From Pseudomonas sp. LRP2-20 (GTDB taxonomy: Bacteria; Pseudomonadota; Gammaproteobacteria; Pseudomonadales; Pseudomonadaceae), in NCBI RefSeq assembly GCF_024349685.1, contig NZ_AP025944.1, positions 4,966,001-5,030,000 on the forward strand: 64,000 bases of DNA, in the 5' to 3' direction. The notes under the pieces were generated by a model. The model saw only the letters and a list, made by a program, of their open reading frames with translations, did not search any database and was not told the origin of the DNA. Position numbers and translations under genes: made by a program. Positions 62,789 through 64,000 of this stretch are shown here, in pieces. Each line of letters starts with the position of its first letter. Position 1 is the stretch's first letter.

Positions 62789-64000
62789 TTATTCAGCAAC
62801 AGCCCCTTCCCCAGGCCGCCCACCCACCACAAACCACAATGGCCAAAGCGCCAAGGCACCTGCCACGCCCGCCGCCAGGGCAAAGTGCAGCAAGCTCGCC
62901 CCTGCCCCGATCATCGCCAGTACCGCGCCACCCAGCCCCAGCAAGGCAATGGTGATCATCCCCAGCATCGCCGACACCAGCCCCTTGCTCTGCTCGCTGG
63001 CGAACAGCGTCATGCGGTACAGCACCGCATTGGCCACACCCAGCCCCAACGCATACAGCGACATGCCGGCGACCACGCTGGTCACCGTCGGCCAGCTCCA
63101 GGTCGCCAGCACCATCAGGCACAGCCCGGCCAGGTACGGCCCCAGCGCGCCACGTACCAGGGCCGGCAGCGGGTAACGATCGGCGATGCGGTTGATGATC
63201 AGGTTACCGAGGATCAGCCCACCGAACACCGGCAACTGCCACAGTGCATATTCCATCGTGCTCAGCCCCTCATCGTGGATCAGCAACACCGGCGACAGGC
63301 CGATCCAGCCAATCAACGGCAGGCCCACCAGGCCCAGCGCGGCACTGCCGGCGACGAACTTGCGGTTGGCCAGCAACTGGCCATAACCGGCGAGCAGAGG
63401 CAGCAGGTGGATCGGGGTGAACGGCAGGCGTGAGCCATCACGGCGCTCCACACCGAGGGTTTCCGGCATCAGGCGATGCAGCAGCAGCCAGCACAGCACC
63501 GCGCCGATGGCAAAGGCCACGAACAGCCAGCGCCAGTCCAGCCATTGCAGCATCAGGGTACCGACCAGCGGGCCGAGCAACGGCGACAGCAAGGCGATGT
63601 TGGCCAGCAAGGCCATCATGCGCACCGCGTCCGCTTCGCTGAACGACTCGTTCAGCGCCGGGTAGCTGACCGTCACCACGAAGCCAAGGCCGATGCCCTG
63701 CAGCAGGCGCAGCAGGTTGAACAGGCCGATATCCTGGACCCAGTAGGTGGCCAGGCAGGCGGCGCCAAAGAAGGCACAGCCAGCCAGCAGCAGCGGACGG
63801 CGGCCATAGCGGTCGGCCAGCGGGCCGATCAGCCATTGCAACACCACGCCACCGAGCAGGTACAGGTTGAGCGCATGGGGGATGTATTCGGGGCTGGCGT
63901 TGAGATGCTCGACCACCACTGGCATCGCCGGCATCACCGCGTCGCTGGCCAGGTAGGTAAGCAGCTCGAACAGGGCCAGGGTCAGGCCGAACAGCAGGGC
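62789..64000 (-). CDS. multidrug MFS transporter of the MdfA type (partial)
   Basis: Runs off the right edge; at least 404 codons are inside. Similar to E. coli MdfA: the acidic first segment FELLTYLASDAVMPAMPVVV with the Glu (Glu26 equivalent), GPLADRYGRRPLLLAG loop and FSEADAVRMMALLANIALLS. Export of cationic drugs by proton antiport is the family role. The stop lies 12 bases past the REP pair. Start codon not in the window. Confidence 0.82.
   Translation of the reverse strand, partial: ALLFGLTLALFELLTYLASDAVMPAMPVVVEHLNASPEYIPHALNLYLLGGVVLQWLIGPLADRYGRRPLLLAGCAFFGAACLATYWVQDIGLFNLLRLLQGIGLGFVVTVSYPALNESFSEADAVRMMALLANIALLSPLLGPLVGTLMLQWLDWRWLFVAFAIGAVLCWLLLHRLMPETLGVERRDGSRLPFTPIHLLPLLAGYGQLLANRKFVAGSAALGLVGLPLIGWIGLSPVLLIHDEGLSTMEYALWQLPVFGGLILGNLIINRIADRYPLPALVRGALGPYLAGLCLMVLATWSWPTVTSVVAGMSLYALGLGVANAVLYRMTLFASEQSKGLVSAMLGMITIALLGLGGAVLAMIGAGASLLHFALAAGVAGALALWPLWFVVGGRPGEGAVAE

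Overview
The window is a high-GC chromosomal segment from a gammaproteobacterium of the Pseudomonas putida group. Evidence: the pcaB-pcaT-pcaF-pcaK-pcaR cluster in its P. putida arrangement, an MvaT-type H-NS protein, ColRS, BifA, XenB, and about fifteen copies or pairs of the REP palindromes typical of P. putida intergenic DNA. It looks like core genome: gene density is even, no phage, plasmid or integron genes are present, and the only trace of a transposable element is a 51-bp remnant near 62.7 kb. I saw no rRNA, tRNA or CRISPR.

Layout. 0-5.4 kb: protocatechuate/4-hydroxybenzoate catabolism on the minus strand (pcaB start, pcaT, pcaF, pcaK, pcaR), with visible PcaR operators and a possible divergent small RNA. 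5.4-16.4 kb: a small conserved protein, a Pit phosphate transporter, a HerA/YjgR-type ATPase, a dCache chemoreceptor (McpG/PctC type), a three-gene overlapping glycosyltransferase/deacetylase/flippase-like operon, purU and mvaT. 16.4-20.4 kb: sbcB, a PilZ protein, a lipoprotein and pykA. 20.5-31 kb: an Fe-S flavin reductase, class I fumarase, nitrilase/GNAT pair, a NTF2-like protein, DJ-1/PfpI, a cardiolipin-synthase-like PLD with a YceI partner, a serine hydrolase, and an acyl-CoA dehydrogenase-like protein. 30-32 kb: olsBA (ornithine lipids) behind a candidate Pho box. 32-38 kb: acpH, an ArsR-xenB operon with repeated operators, a coiled-coil membrane protein, an SDR, and the argP/argO pair. 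38-51 kb: sodB, bifA, a two-part imelysin/di-heme cytochrome island (icmP first), and the mexVW efflux genes. 51-55.7 kb: methyltransferase-inaA-small protein operon, colRS and a PAP2 phosphatase, with the same 15-bp motif (candidate ColR box) in front of both flanking transcription units. 55.8-64 kb: groESL behind a sigma-32 promoter, fxsA, a HugZ-like protein, a DUF481 barrel, an alkyltransferase-like (Atl) protein, ampG, and an MdfA-type efflux pump running off the end.

How it fits together. Several units concern the cell envelope and stress: ornithine lipids, cardiolipin-like synthesis, ColRS with its neighbours, MexVW, AmpG, SodB, GroESL, XenB and an iron-responsive-looking imelysin cluster. 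From memory, the order pykA - fumarase - PLD - olsBA - acpH - ArsR/xenB - argP/argO - sodB - bifA - icmP - mexVW - colRS - groESL - fxsA - ampG matches P. aeruginosa PAO1 (about PA4329-PA4393), whereas in P. putida KT2440 pykA and groEL are adjacent and the middle block lies elsewhere; this strain therefore seems to keep the older order.

The observations I consider most worth following are the PcaR-overlapped candidate sRNA, the shared ColR-box motif, the 11-bp-phased Pho box in front of olsBA, the 239-bp near-perfect inverted repeat before sodB, and the uncharacterised GT4/DUF2334/flippase operon.
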